A stretch of DNA of 64,000 bases from Chelonoidis abingdonii (lineage: Eukaryota; Chordata; Testudines; Testudinidae). A program made the position numbers and the translations under genes. The stretch lies in NCBI RefSeq assembly GCF_003597395.2, contig NC_133773.1, positions 128,269,871 through 128,333,870 of the forward strand, read 5' to 3'. Shown piece by piece: positions 1 to 11,505 of the stretch. The notes under the pieces were generated by a model that ran no database searches, had not been told where the DNA came from, and was given only the letters and a program-made list of their open reading frames with translations. How positions within the stretch are numbered: the stretch's first letter is position 1; each line of letters starts with the position of its first letter.

Positions 1-210
1 TCATTTTTTACAGTGCAAATATTTCAAATAAAAATAATATAAAGTGAGCACTGTACACTTTGTATTCTGTGTTGTAATAGAAATCAATATATTTGAAAAT
101 GTAGAAAACATCCACAAATATTTAAATAAATGATATTCGATTATTGTTTAACAGCGTGATTAATCGCATGATTAATTGCGATTAATTTTTTTAATCACTT
201 GACAGCCCTA
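1..210. mobile_element. Terminal part of an hAT-like DNA transposon
   Basis: The block ends in gacagcccta, which reads inward as a CAGGGCTGTC-like terminus typical of hAT elements. It carries reiterated gattaat/attaatc words at 158-196. The other end lies outside the window, so no target duplication can be checked. Family assignment is from memory of a similar reptile repeat. Confidence 0.5.
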
Positions 211-1868
211 AAATCAATATGAGTTTATGGAAAATAGATACTTTCCAATTATCTATCTTTTTTTTGATGAGATTACAAGTTTGGCTGATGAAGGTAATAG
301 TACTGACATAATATATTTAGACCTCTGTAAGGCATTTGACTTGGTATCACAAGACATTTTGTTTTAAAAACTAGAACGATATAAAATAAACACGGCATGC
401 ATTATATTAATTAAAAACTACCTAACTGATAAGTTTTAAAATATAATTGTAAAAGGAGACACTTCATCGAGTGAGTGTTTTTCCAGTGGGGTCACTCAAG
501 GATTGGTTCTTGGCCATACGCTATTTAACGTTTTTATCAATGACCTAGAAAAAATATAAAATCAGCATTGATAAAGTTTGCAGATGACACAAAAATTGAG
601 GGAGTGATAAATAATAAAGAGGATGGGTCGTTGATTCAGAGCGATCTGGATCACTTTGTAAACTGGGTGCAAGCAAACAATATGTGTTTTAATAGGCCTA
701 AATATAAATGTATGCATCTAGGACCAAACTTACAGGATGGGGGACTCCATCGAGGGAAGAAGTAACTTGAAAAAGATTTGAGGGTCATGGTGGATAATCA
801 GCTAAATATGAGCTCCCATTTTGATGCTGTGGCCAAAAGAGCCAGTGTGATCCTGAGATGCATAAACGGGAATCACACAGGAGCAGAGAAGTTATTTTAC
901 CTCTGTATTTGGCCCTGCTGCGACCATTGCCAGAATCCTGTGTCCAATTCCAGTGCCCAAAATTAACAAAAAAGAGGTTGATGAATTTTTCAATTCATTA
1001 GAGAAGAGTGACAAGAATTATAAAAGGATTAGAAAACATGCCGTTTAGTGACAGACTCAGAGAGCTCCATCTATTTAGATCTAACAAATAAATGGTTAAG
1101 GGGTGATTAATTGCAGCCTATAAGTAGCAAAGAGTGCTGTGGTACCTTATAGACTATAAGTACTTACATGGGGTACAAATATTTAATAATGGGATCTTCA
1201 AGATAGCAGAGAGAAGTATAACACAATTTAATGGCTGGAAGTTGGAGCCAGACAAAGTAAGGTAAATTTTTGACAATGAGAGTAAATAACCATTGGAACA
1301 ATTTACCAAGGGTAGCGGTAGATTTTACATCACTGACCATGTTTAAACCAATATTGGATGTATTTCTAAGAGCTATGCTCTAGGGCAGTGGTTCTCAACC
1401 AGGGGTTGGTGTACCCATGGGGGTACGCAGAGGTCTTCCAGGGGATACATCAGCTGATCTAGATATTTGCCTAGTTTTACATCTGGCTATGTAAAAAACA
1501 CTAACAAAGTCAACACAAACTGAAATTTCATCTAGAGCTTTTTACGTAGATTCTAGACAATAACTTGTTTATATTCCAATTGATTTATTTTATGATTATG
1601 GTAAAATTGAGAAAGTAAACAATTTTTCAGTAATAACGTGGTGTGACACTTTTGTATTGTTATGACTGATTTTGTAAGCAAGTTGTTTTTAAGTGAGGTG
1701 AAACTTGGGGGACACAAGAGAAATCAGACTCCTGAAAGGGGCACAGTAGTTGGAAAAGGCTGAGAGCTACGGCTTTAGGAATTATACTGGGGGAAGTTCT
1801 GTGGCCTGTGTTATACAGGAGATCAGAGTAGATGATCACAATAGTCCTTCTGGTCTTGGACTCTAAGA
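211..1868 (+). mobile_element. Decayed CR1 LINE (copy a), split by a hAT element
   Basis: Broken frames encode CR1 reverse transcriptase blocks in order: a D-x-x-KAFD-like block near 321-340, an S-G-V-x-Q-G block near 487-503 and the catalytic FADD at 577-588 inside a 65-codon open piece. A thumb/C-terminal region follows to about 1380. Frameshifts and stops are frequent, so this is an old, dead copy. The 3' end at 1773-1868 has a CR1-type tail (a tggcctgtgttatacaggag-like string). Bases 1386-1772 are a later hAT insertion. The 5' end is truncated, as is usual for CR1, and abuts the transposon at 1-210. Confidence 0.85.
1386..1772 (+). mobile_element. hAT-type MITE inside CR1 copy a
   Basis: It starts cagtggttctcaacc and ends with a diverged inverted copy (ggctgagagctacgg). 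Flanking 8-mers ctctaggg (1378-1385) and ctttagga (1773-1780) match at 6 of 8 positions, as expected for an aged hAT target duplication. There is no transposase frame. A reverse-strand copy of the same family lies at 61890-62150 plus 63618-63686. Confidence 0.85.
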
Positions 1869-2570
1869 ACCTGGCATGTATCTGGAGCGCATCAGCCCCA
1901 GCTTGCCCTGCCCCAGCCTCTTGGCCCCACCACGTAGGGAACTGGAAGCAGGCAGTAGAGGACCTGGGGGTGGAGCGTGGGCGGGTCCACAGGCTGTTTG
2001 GGGAAGCACAGCCTTCCGCTCCCTATGCCACCCGCAACCCATGGTCAGGCAAATGCTAAGTGCTTTTGAAAACTCACTGTAAAAATGCTGGATTCTATTC
2101 CTGGTTCTGCTTCTGAACAGCTGTGTGACTTAGTTTTCTCATTTAGTAAGGGGGGGTTGGTGGGGGCAATCTACACTCTGGTTTTTCACAGCCCCTAGGC
2201 AGCAGTAACCAGAACATAAATTAGAGTAGCTCCAAGGCTGTTCTAACTTATGCTAGCAGTGGGGTAAATTCCCAAGCATCTGAAGAATATGGGCAAAGGT
2301 GTCTTGAAGTCACAGAAATATGCAGGGATAGAGAACTGGTCCCTGAATTCCAAACAGGCTCAAACATTAATGTAACGGCTGTTCACGGAAAAGACCAGGA
2401 CCAAATTCAATCAATAAATTGTTTACCATGAATAGATCAACAAGCTGCTTAATAATGGCAAGTATTATTCTAATAGGTCACTGGGATACACACAGGTTAT
2501 CAAAGATCACATATGTAATCTCAGTAACCTCTTGGATGATGTGGAGATTGCTTAGAATGGTATATATAAC
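1869..2570. other. No gene; possible MIR-like SINE scrap at 2085-2160
   Basis: Only short chance frames occur here. Around 2085-2160 the string resembles the core of a MIR-type tRNA-derived SINE (gattctattcctggttctgc, then a tgtgtgactta-like segment). The rest is unrecognised. Confidence 0.35.
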
Positions 2571-4085
2571 ATTGGCTTCAGATGGTTGTGCAAGAAACCT
2601 TGGCTTTCTAAAGAGACCTGTGATATATTAGCAAAAAAGGCAGATGCATGCAAGCAGGGAAATGTCCAAGAACATCAATGGCTGAAAGGCATTTTCTGGA
2701 CCATGGCAAATCTTGACCATGAGATCCATGTCAGATGCCTGGCCGATGAAGCAGAGGATGGCCTAAAGCACAACAATCTGCATCCTACCTACAGAACTAT
2801 CATGTACCTGGTTGGCAGCCATAAACAGCCTTCTAATGTTCCCCTTATGAAATCAGATGGCTCTCCCTGCTTATCAACAAATGAGGTCTTGGGTAGATGG
2901 AAGACACGTTATGAAAGCACGTTGAACCACACACCTGCTTATGACTGTCCAGTGCTATGTGACCTGTCAATCCATATAGCTACAGACCCAGGGACAAACA
3001 CTGAGCTTCCATCACTCAAAGCAGTGTGAAAAGCAATCCAAAAGTTACTGAATGAATATGCTGCTGGATCAATGGTATTGAACCCGAGTTGCTTAAAGGT
3101 GCCTTGGAACCAGTGAGCATTGGTCTGCACCAACTGCTTTAAAAGTGTGAGTATCTGGCAGAGTACCAGCAGAATGGAAAGATGGCATCATAGTGTCCCT
3201 GTACAAGGCAAAGGGCATGAAGTGTAGTAACCACAGGCTGATCTCATTGCTGTTGTTCCCTGGAAAGCTCTTCACTCATGTTCTGCTTGGTAGGAGGCAG
3301 CTGCTCCTTAGTAGGCATTGTTGTCCACCGCAAAAAGGTTTCAATGCTGGGCGGTGGACAATGAATGCTGTCCTTACCCTGCGACTTCTGGCTGAGCTGC
3401 ATTGAGAATTTAATTGCCTGCTTCACATGACATATGTCAACATAAAATTAGCTTTTGATTAGGTTGACAGGTCAGCACTTCAGTCCTCAGTGAAAGGAGT
3501 TGCCATTCCAGATAAAGGTTTCCAACATGCTGCCCACACTATGAGGTTGAACATCTCATGGCAGAAGATCAAGGTCATAAACCTCAGAGCTGGACCACCA
3601 GAACTCCCCAGTGCAGGTGGTATCAAGAACTGTGGAGACTGTTGACAAGTTCATTTATGTAGTCTGCAAGCAGAGTTCAGATGGTTGCAACAAATTGGAA
3701 GCCATCTGATTAGGACTTGGACTTCATGCAGGAAGTGACATGTCTTGGGTATGGATGCAAAAATGTCTTTGTGCTGAGACAAAGTTCAGGCTCTATTAAA
3801 CCTGTGTACTGCCTGTACTATTATACAGGTCAGAAACCTGTAAGCTGCTCACAGGCAGACTTGCAGAGGCTAGAGGCATTCCATATGTGCTGTCAGCACC
3901 AAATCCTGAGCAGAAAATGGCTCAACTTAGTGCGAAATGCCACAATCTCACAGAGATCTGGCCTACCTCCAATCGCTCACAGCCTTCAAAAGTGGTGTTG
4001 CGTGCTTTTTGGCCATGTCACGAGGACGAACATGTCACTCCTGGATCATTTCAGGTGTCCCTTACATAACAGTGGGGCTGCATGC
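2571..4085 (+). mobile_element. Decayed RTE-like non-LTR retrotransposon
   Basis: A 147-codon open piece at 2586-3029 matches the pattern of the linker between endonuclease and reverse transcriptase in RTE-type elements: PWLSKET near its start, LADEAED in the middle, then a G-S-P-C-L-S/WKTRYES-like block. After several frameshifts, the piece at 3717-4091 carries an RTE-like C-terminal signature: LQRLEAFHMCCQHQIL, then SGLPPIAHSL and LFGHV. Between them, at roughly 3030-3716, the reverse transcriptase region is riddled with stops. The copy is dead. The clade call is by remembered motif spacing; an RTE-X or related clade is possible. Confidence 0.6.
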
Positions 4086-6035
4086 ATGTGACTAAAGGCA
4101 CTTTGATCTAATCTGTAGAGTACAATTCCCCCACTCACACATACCGACAGCAAAAAAACAAAGCTCCTTTCTCATAAAATATTATGTCCTGTGAAAGTGA
4201 TTAGAGAATTCTGAGTGCTGGTAGCATTTGATACACGTCCTGCACTGGTGTAAATGATGGCAGATGAGCCAGGAGAGAATCATACCCTGATAGGATATGA
4301 ATTAGGGAAATCTCTAAAAGAAGAGCAACATTCATAAGGACTCTGGGACAGCAGCTTAGAGCCGTCATGTGCCAGTATTAGCTTTTCTCTGTATCTCAGT
4401 CTTGCTGCGTTTTGTGGCTCAGGAATGGATTAATATTCTACTCCTTTCCCCTCCTCATTACAATTTTTGTCATAAGACTGAGATATTGAAATGTTAATGC
4501 AGAATATATAGGGAGATGATAGCATGCTGTATGCTTCTGACCTTTTCAATATTTCCTTTCTAGATGCATACCTATATCCCATACCAATGTGTGCCTGTGC
4601 ATTTATTCAGAGAAGTGTATCACATCACTATCTGTTCAGTATGATAGCTTCTACTGTGCTAGAATACAGTGAAGACAGATGAATAGGGGACACCAACTTA
4701 CAAGATCAGTAGACAATATTGTTTATGGCAGACTAAAATGCATGGTAAACTATTTGCAGGATCTCATATATTTTAATATCCCAGAACACATGATCCTCCT
4801 GTCGTGCAGGAAGGATTGGTGAGAAAATGTAGCTTGGCATTTGGGATTAGAGTACGCCTAAGGGAATAATATCTGTAAATTAGCATAACAGAGATAAGGT
4901 ACGAGAATGGTTTCCATTCTAATCTGTTTCCACTTGCTCATAACTTGCTGACATTTTTTATCTTTTGGGCTGAAATTTTCCATGCTTGTTTTCTGCTTGA
5001 AGTAGAATAATAATAATGATGATGGTGGTGGTGATAAAGGAATGAGAACAGTTCAGCTGTTTGAGTATGAGGGGTGTGCACTGGGAAGAAACACCTCTCT
5101 GAAGGCTTCAAAGTTGAAAGCTGGCATGGCAATAGCCTTCCTCAAGACATGTCTTTGGGTGTTAGCAGAGTTCTATACGTGTTTATATTAGACAGTACAT
5201 ATAAAGAAAAGCACAGACTGGTATATAAGACTATGTAGCATTCTTAAGTTTTCAGGCTCAATAAAGTTGTTATGAACTGAGCTGTGAATGGCTTCAGACA
5301 GCAGCTCTCAACAGAGAAATTTGGCTTTGACTTATAAGCCCCTGGAAAAAGTTAAAGGACCTGTGCAGGAGGGTTTGTGTTTTTGCGCTAAGCCTGCGAA
5401 GTCCACAGCTAAGGAAGGATTTTCTGCATGTCCATGGGTAACTTGGACGCATAGCGAAACGCATAATGAAATAGGTTGCTGTAAGTTATTAGAAACATCT
5501 GAGGTGAGAAAAGGTTCCTGTGGACCTATAGGGAGTGAAGAGGTTGAAAGACCATTCCTGAGGGTTGTGTAAGATACATTGTATTAATTTAAAATGAAAA
5601 AAGAGCCCAAAGAGTTAAAATTGTAACTGTCCAACATTTAACAGTTTTAAACAAGGTTTAGGGTTTGGTGTGCAGAGAGCTCAGCCTACTTAGTCCCATG
5701 CAAACACACTGTAAATCCTTTAAAGCCTTTTATTAAAGATGAAGAAAAACAGTTAAAGCATAAACAATGTAAAGTATTAAGTAAGGCTTTCCGTTTAACA
5801 CCACCCATTGTTCCCTTTCCCTGGAGCCGAAGAGAGTTGTTAGAAAGAACTCCCCCTCGTGTGATAGTCTCTTAAATGGGCTTTTTTGAGATGAGAAGAA
5901 TTTGAGAGGGGCTGGAGCTGTTGTCGTTGCTGTTGTTAAAGTCCAGTTGCATTTCCTGGAAGGCAACCCACAAAAGGTGAAAGAAATGAACAGCAAAGAT
6001 AGAAAATGCAGCTTCTGTCTCTGCTATGGATTGTC
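4086..6035. other. No gene recognised; short triplet repeat near 5008-5035
   Basis: I see no host exon or clear mobile element. A small (aat)n/(gat)n/(ggt)n run lies at about 5008-5035. A 94-codon open frame at 5288-5572 has no recognisable domain and no supporting context, so I do not call it a gene. Confidence 0.5.
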
Positions 6036-6039
6036 TGCA

Positions 6040-6180
6040 GTGTTGTTGTAGCTGCGTCAGTCCCGGGAAATTAGGGAGACAAGGTGGGTGAGGTAATATC
6101 TTTTATTGGACCAACTTCTGTTGGTGAAAGAGACAGGCCGTCAAGATTAGACAGAGCTCTTCAGAAATTGGTCCAGTCAA
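6040..6180 (+). repeat. Dispersed terminal repeat fragment with aacttctgttggt
   Basis: Contains a gtagctgcgtcagtcc-like start and the string aggtaatatcttttattgga followed by ccaacttctgttggt, which folds on itself. A second copy is at 30446-30552. It resembles a terminal repeat of Penelope-like elements common in turtles; the classification is tentative. Confidence 0.5.
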
Positions 6181-6489
6181 AGATATGACCTCACCACCCC
6201 CACCCTCCTCTGGTATTGGCTCTTCCTTGCAACCTCAAGGCTGGAAAAACATAGGCACAGCACATGATCCTATCAGATACTCTGAGACCTGGCAAACCTT
6301 GTACCAGCATTGGGCTGTTCAGGGCTTTGCTTTTAGCTGCCTTTCTGTTCACAGGCTTACAGCAGTGTTTCAAACTATTCACTTGTGGCCAGCTAAGCCA
6401 TAGTCGTGTTAGACAGAAAGCAAAAGGAGAGGGATAGGAAAGCGAAGAAATAAAGTGGGTAAGGAAAAGGACACTTGGAGGGGAGCAGC
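6181..6489. other. No feature recognised
   Basis: Overlapping short frames on both strands show no known domain. Confidence 0.4.
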
Positions 6490-7660
6490 AACATAATGTA
6501 TACCTAGACTTTAGTAAGGCATTTGATACAGTGTCGCATGATATTCTTATCGATAAACTAGGCAAATACAATTTAGATGGGGCTACTATAAGGTGGGTCC
6601 ATAACTGGCTGGATAACCGTACTCAGAGAGTGGTTATTAATGGCTCCCAATCCTGCTGGAAAGGTATAACAAGTGGGGTTCCGCAGGGGTCTGTTTTGGG
6701 ACCGGCTCTGTTCAATATCTTCATCAACGACTTAGATGTTGGCATAGAAAGTACGCTTATTAAGTTTGCGGACGATACCAAACTGGGAGGGATTGCAACT
6801 GCTTTGGAGGACAGGGTCAAAATTCAAAATGATCTGGACAAATTGGAGAAATGGTCTGAGGTAAACCGGATGAAGTTCAATAAAGACAAATGCAAAGTGC
6901 TCCACTTAGGAAGGAACAATCAGTTTCACACATACAGAATGGGAAGAGACTGTCTAGGAAGGAGTATGGCAGAAAGAGATCTAGGGGTCATAGTGGACCA
7001 CAAGCTAAATATGAGTCAACAGTGTGATACTGTTGCAAAAAAAGCAAATGTGATTCTGGGATGCATTAACAGGTGTGTTGTAAACAAGACACGAGAAGTC
7101 ATTCTTCCGCTCTACTCTGCGCTGGTTAGGCCTCAACTGGAGTATTGTGTCCAGTTCTGGGCACCGCATTTCAAGAAAGATGTGGAGAAATTGGAGAGGG
7201 TCCAGAGAAGAGCAACAAGAATGATTAAAGGTCTTGAGAACATGACCTATGAAGGAAGGCTGAAAGAATTGGGTTTATTTAGTTTGGAAAAGAGAAGACT
7301 GAGAGGGGACATGATAGCAGTTTTCAGGTATCTAAAAGGGTGTCATCAGGAGGAGGGAGAAAACTTGTTCACCTTAGCCTCTAATGATAGAACAAGAAGC
7401 AATGGGCTTAAACTGCAGCAAGGGAGATTTAGGTTGGACATTAGGAAAAAGTTCCTAACTGTCAGGGTAGTTAAACACTGGAATAAATTGCCTAGGGAGG
7501 TTGTGGAATCTCCATGTCTGGAGATATTTAAGAGTAGGTTAGATAAATGTCTATCAGGGATGGTCTAGACAGTATTTGGTCCTGCCATGAGGGCAGGGGA
7601 CTGGACTGAACCTGATGACCTCTTGAGGTCCCTTCCAGTCCTTGAGTCTATGAGTCTATG
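6490..7660 (+). mobile_element. Young 5'-truncated CR1 LINE (copy b)
   Basis: The homology begins abruptly within the reverse transcriptase at a VYLDFSKAFDTVSH block (6498-6539) and runs uninterrupted to the end of the ORF at 7568. About 90 bp of 3' UTR follow, ending in two tandem gagtctatg units at 7643-7660, the hallmark CR1 3' microsatellite. No target duplication is evident. The open frame makes this the least decayed CR1 in the window. Confidence 0.92.
6498..7568 (+). CDS. CR1 ORF2 fragment: reverse transcriptase C-terminal part, open
   Basis: This is the retrotransposon's RNA-dependent DNA polymerase, which copies its RNA at a nicked target. The frame is open from the upstream V-Y-L-D block; the first possible start (gtg, 6531) is not a natural one, because the N-terminal endonuclease and early RT blocks are missing. 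Counting from 6531, visible motifs are [14 protein letters not shown] (residues 48-61), catalytic FADD (79-82), a K-C-K-V-L-H-L-G block (about 122-129), RAT-R-M-IKGLENM, and a terminal KSRLDKCLSGM. A full CR1 ORF2 is roughly 900-1000 residues, so about one third remains. It is dead by truncation but has no internal stop. It is not a host gene. Confidence 0.88.
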   Translation, partial: VYLDFSKAFDTVSHDILIDKLGKYNLDGATIRWVHNWLDNRTQRVVINGSQSCWKGITSGVPQGSVLGPALFNIFINDLDVGIESTLIKFADDTKLGGIATALEDRVKIQNDLDKLEKWSEVNRMKFNKDKCKVLHLGRNNQFHTYRMGRDCLGRSMAERDLGVIVDHKLNMSQQCDTVAKKANVILGCINRCVVNKTREVILPLYSALVRPQLEYCVQFWAPHFKKDVEKLERVQRRATRMIKGLENMTYEGRLKELGLFSLEKRRLRGDMIAVFRYLKGCHQEEGENLFTLASNDRTRSNGLKLQQGRFRLDIRKKFLTVRVVKHWNKLPREVVESPCLEIFKSRLDKCLSGMV

Positions 7661-8492
7661 GTGGTGTTGATGACAAAGTCTCACTTCCCAGCTGTCAGTG
7701 TCATCTGGGTCCCTCTTTCTGGCCTCGTCAGGACATTTCCCAGGATTAGGATGAAGCACGTCCAGAATCCCAGGAGATGGTGGGGATGGTAGCCATAGTG
7801 GTGAAACTCACTCCTTCCTCTTGTCTTTTGATCAGTCAGCATGGTGGTTGCCTCCTCCCCATTTCCCCTCCCCCTAAATCTTTTCTTCTAAAGGAACCCA
7901 GAAGGGAATGATGGGTAGAATAGCCCATCCCCTCATTTTTTGTCCACCAGTTGGGCCTAATTTTTGACGCACCAATTTTGGATAATGGATTTCCAGTCCC
8001 ATATTTTTCTTGTTTACTAGGCATGCTCTTAACACAGTCCTTGGCTGTGAAGGTTTTGCATGAGTTGGCTGAAGGTGGAGGACGTATTGATCTTCAGCAT
8101 CTATTAAAGGTGGAAGTGAATGTCCTATGCTGTACTGGCGTGTCTTATCGGTCATTGCAGGTGATGTGAAGGCCCTTTTCAAGTCATTTGGCACCTTCAT
8201 GCTGTCTATGTTGCCATCCTCTGTAACCATGGGATCTAAGGACTGAGTGTGAAATCCTGGTCACACAGAGGCAATGACAATAATAAACTTCTCACTCACT
8301 CTTCCCTCAGACGTGCTCCAGAACAGCCCCTCCTGAGAGAGCTGCTTCTCTGAGATTCCCAATGAGCTGTCATCACTTGAATTTGTCACCAGGGAGCCCT
8401 AGTATTAATTTCAGACTGCTTGGAGGGCTTGCCAGCTGTCATAGCCTGTGTGGAGACACATTGGCGTTTCTTTTATTTTCTGTCAATATAAA
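7661..8492. other. No feature recognised
   Basis: A 118-codon minus-strand frame (7874-8230) shows no known domain, signal peptide or repeat. No splice or conservation argument can be made from the sequence alone. Confidence 0.4.
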
Positions 8493-8601
8493 GAAATGTA
8501 ACCCTTCTGCCCCTCTGAGTTGGCAGCAACAAGGGCCAGGTTCAGTATCCAGGGGTTCCGTTTCAATAACACAAGGCATAACCGGCTCGAGCCCCCACCC
8601 C

Positions 8602-10629
8602 CCTGACTTTGAGATGCCCGTATCCTCTGTTTCCTCAGTTTGCCACCTGTAAAGGTTTACATATTGTGCCTGCAATGTGCTGGTGCCAGCTTTCGTTTTT
8701 AATTCTGTTAAACAGGGCCGGCGCTACCATTTAGGCGCCTAGGCAATTCGCTGTGGTGCGGATTCTTCGGGGAGATTTTGCCCGGGGGGCAGCAGCAGCT
8801 CGATTGACCTGCCAGGATGCCTGCGGCAGGTCCATTGGTCCGCGGCTCCTGGGTGGAGCTGCGCAGTCTGCCTGTGGATGGCTCCACTGGAGCCGGGACA
8901 ACGCCTCTCGCAGAATGACTCGCAGCTCGGGGCTCCACTGGCGCCGTGGGCTGTTGCGGGGGCGGCTAAATGGGCCGCGCCTTAAGGCGCAGACACCCTA
9001 GTGCGGGTCTGGTCTGTAAAGCTCTGGAGTCCTTGTTGATCTGGATCTGCTGTTATGCAAAGTATTGATCTAATTCTACATTCCTCATTTTCTGTATTTC
9101 TTTATTTGTTATGCGGCTATCTTGTTGAGAATGTCTTCCCTGACAGCCCGTGTTTTTCCTGTTTATCCCAGTATGCCGTCAACGTTTATTCGAGCTTGTG
9201 CATGACTTGTTGTGAATCTAGGTGCAGCCCTTGATTCATTGAAGGATCTGGTAGTGCAGGAGAGATGAACTGTTGTGCGAGAAATACTAATTTAGATAGC
9301 ATTTTTTGAACAAACCGTCAAGACCTGAGTTGGAGCATCTATCTGTCTGATCAGCCCCTCTTGAGTTTCACTGCATATCTTTGTATTTGTGTGCAAGGGA
9401 GCTAACGACCAATGTCGGGCTAGTCGCTCTGCTTTGTGTATGAACTGGGAGGACTCTTTAACTCCTACGTGTGCGATTTATGCGGTGGAGGATTTGGCCT
9501 CCCTGGATTCTAGTTCTACGCTTAGTTTTCACAGTCTAGACTCTGTCCTTAAAGGGATTCCAGGATCATCCTACTGTACCGCGAGGATTGTGGGGGTGCT
9601 CGATCTTTTAAGGCATAGAGGCTTTTTTCCTCTTTGCTGGGGGTTGGGGGGAAGTTTGGGCCAGCGCCTGTTAAGCGGACAGCGTTCTTCAAAACTGAAC
9701 ACTACGTGACTTGAGAGTTCATTCTTTGAGGGTACTGATCAGTATCCACTTTTGCCTCTTAGGGTGTCGGAGTTTGGGCGTGGCTCACTGGGCGATGGGG
9801 GAGGGAGGCTCGCGCAGGGCCAGAGTAGTAGTTCAGTGGGATGCTGGGTTTTCCAAGCCCGGTTTGATTAGATGGCAGATGCCGGCAGAACGCTTCACGC
9901 TCCTTCTCTAGGTCTGGGGTTATGCTATGCATGGCAGCATATCAATTGGTTGTACCTATGTTTTTGATCCGTTGTCCAGATTCATATGTTCTTTGTTTTT
10001 CTCGTGCCCTGCGCTCTCTAGTCCAGGACACTGGGCAGAAGGGAGCCAAGGACCATGGTTTTTACTAATACGTCTAATCGCTATCATATGTTAACAGGTG
10101 CCCTGCCCCTGCACCTGCCCCGTTGTAGGAGTGGGCTACCTCGCATGAGGAGTGACGGTGATGCACTCACTCATTGTACTTGCTGGATCATTTCCACCCT
10201 TCCTAGGTTGTCGGGGTGAGTAAGTGGGTCGGCGAAGAATGGAAGGCTTGCGAGCGTCATGCTGTTTCTTGGTAGAAGAGACGATGTAGCTACTTTCCTT
10301 CGCTGTTGAATGTGTATGGGTGCTTGTCTTTGCAAGCGAAGGCCTTTCTAGTTCATACACATTCCAATTGTCGGTGCTCAAGATGCGTTGTGTGCCGTGA
10401 TCGCCCACCACTGTTGGTGCTTGTGCGGGTAGGACAAGCAGTAAGAAATGCAGCCGTGTCGTGCTTTTCCTGTTGTGTTTTCAAGGTGTGCGGATGGTTC
10501 TGTTATTTTTTGTATCGACGTTCTGTTAGTGCGATGTGTAGTGGCAGAGGAGTGGCTATGCCATACTGTGGTTAGGCTCTGAGATGTGCAGGTTGTGAGT
10601 GGTCTGATTGTTATTGATTGATATATGTG
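8602..10629 (+). repeat. Noisy duplicate (X-A) of the segment upstream of LTR B
   Basis: It is collinear with 13131-15395 along its whole length, including a MIR-like start, a hAT MITE, and shared strings such as ggatcatttccacccttcct and aggcctttctagttcat. The copies differ by many one-base indels and substitutions, with A frequently missing or replaced here. A real old duplication usually shows fewer scattered single-base indels. No genes lie in it. Confidence 0.85.
8713..9012 (+). mobile_element. hAT MITE (cagggccggcgct type), copy in X-A
   Basis: Starts cagggccggcgctaccattt; the diverged inverted end is near 9011. It is followed by tctgtaaa (9013-9020), which corresponds to the left flank tctgttaaa. 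Same insertion as 13250-13570, carried in the duplicated block. The GC-rich interior has a few short chance frames. Confidence 0.8.
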
Positions 10630-10739
10630 TATGCCTATGCAAATATTTGAGATTTTGCATTCCAGACATTCTTTCCACACTTCCCATACTTCACCACCAG
10701 ATGTCAGGGTACAGCTCATCCTGACTCTGCTTACAGAAA

Positions 10740-11340
10740 CATAAAACTAATTTGAATAGCTGTGAACTACTGAGACTTTCAAACTATCTACTGAATAACA
10801 CATGACCAGCAGAAATGCAGCACAAGTAATAACTCAAGAAATGCCTATAGATTTTCTTCTTGAGGTCCCTCTACTGCCAAGCAATCTCTGTTCTTTGTCT
10901 AAAATATTTTGTACCTCATCATAGGGGTTCATACTGCCGCTCATCACCGTAGTATCTGAGAACCTTCCACGCTAATTGTTGATAGTCAAGTTCCTAGCTA
11001 ACTTTCTGGCATCTCTGGCCCTTCTCCCTTTCTTGGTTATTGAAAACTCTGCTTGGGGCTTGTGTTTTCTTTAAACTGGGGGAAGGGGCTGGGTAGGAGA
11101 GGGAGGGGTGGTTGCGGTGAGCTTTATCCTTGTTATGGTGGAAAAGCTTTATCAAAGGGGAAAGTTTTGCAGTGCCTCCTAAAGACCATCAGACTCTGGA
11201 TTAATCTAATCTCCTCTGGAAGGTCATTCCATTGCCAGCTATCCTAAATCAAAAATGCTTTGTCTCCAACTCTTCCCCTTCATTCAAAGGAGGGTCTTTG
11301 CGCTATGCATTGTCCCAGCTGAGTGCAACTGTCTTTGGTT
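10740..11340. other. No gene; weak old-LINE-like string near 11130-11290
   Basis: The 11130-11290 string (a tcctctggaaggtcattcca-like phrase) resembles 3' regions of ancient LINEs seen again near 56000 and 58150. Otherwise nothing is recognised. Confidence 0.3.
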
Positions 11341-11343
11341 CAT

Positions 11344-11505
11344 TACATTTCATAGATTCCAAGGCCAGAAAGCACCATTGTGATCATTGGCTCTGACCTC
11401 CTGTAGAAGACAGGCCATAGAACGTCCCTAAATTAACTCCTATGTGAACTACAGCCTTTTAGAGAAACATTCAGTTCGGATTTTAAAATTTCTTTGTAAT
11501 AATTA
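11344..11505 (-). mobile_element. CR1 3'-end relic
   Basis: Reads on the minus strand as a CR1 3' tail: the plus strand has catagattccaaggccagaa, then gatcattggctctgacctcc. Decayed, no coding part. Confidence 0.65.

Larger units (their letters stand above)
8497..10735. mobile_element. Solo LTR A with its core replaced by foreign sequence
   Basis: Bases 8497-8600 match the first ~105 bp of LTR B (15396 on), and 10632-10735 match its last ~104 bp. The ends are TGTAA...TTACA. The 4-bp flanks gaaa (8493-8496) and gaaa (10736-10739) form a target duplication, so the two outer pieces belong to one insertion. The ~2.03 kb between them is not LTR. It is a diverged copy of 13131-15395, which lies just upstream of LTR B. 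See the finding on the chimera. Confidence 0.75.

Noticed and set aside
5288..5572. 94-codon open frame starting with a good ATG
   Set aside because: No recognisable domain, no splice or conservation evidence; length is within chance expectation.
7874..8230. 118-codon minus-strand frame
   Set aside because: No known domain or family resemblance; no context support.
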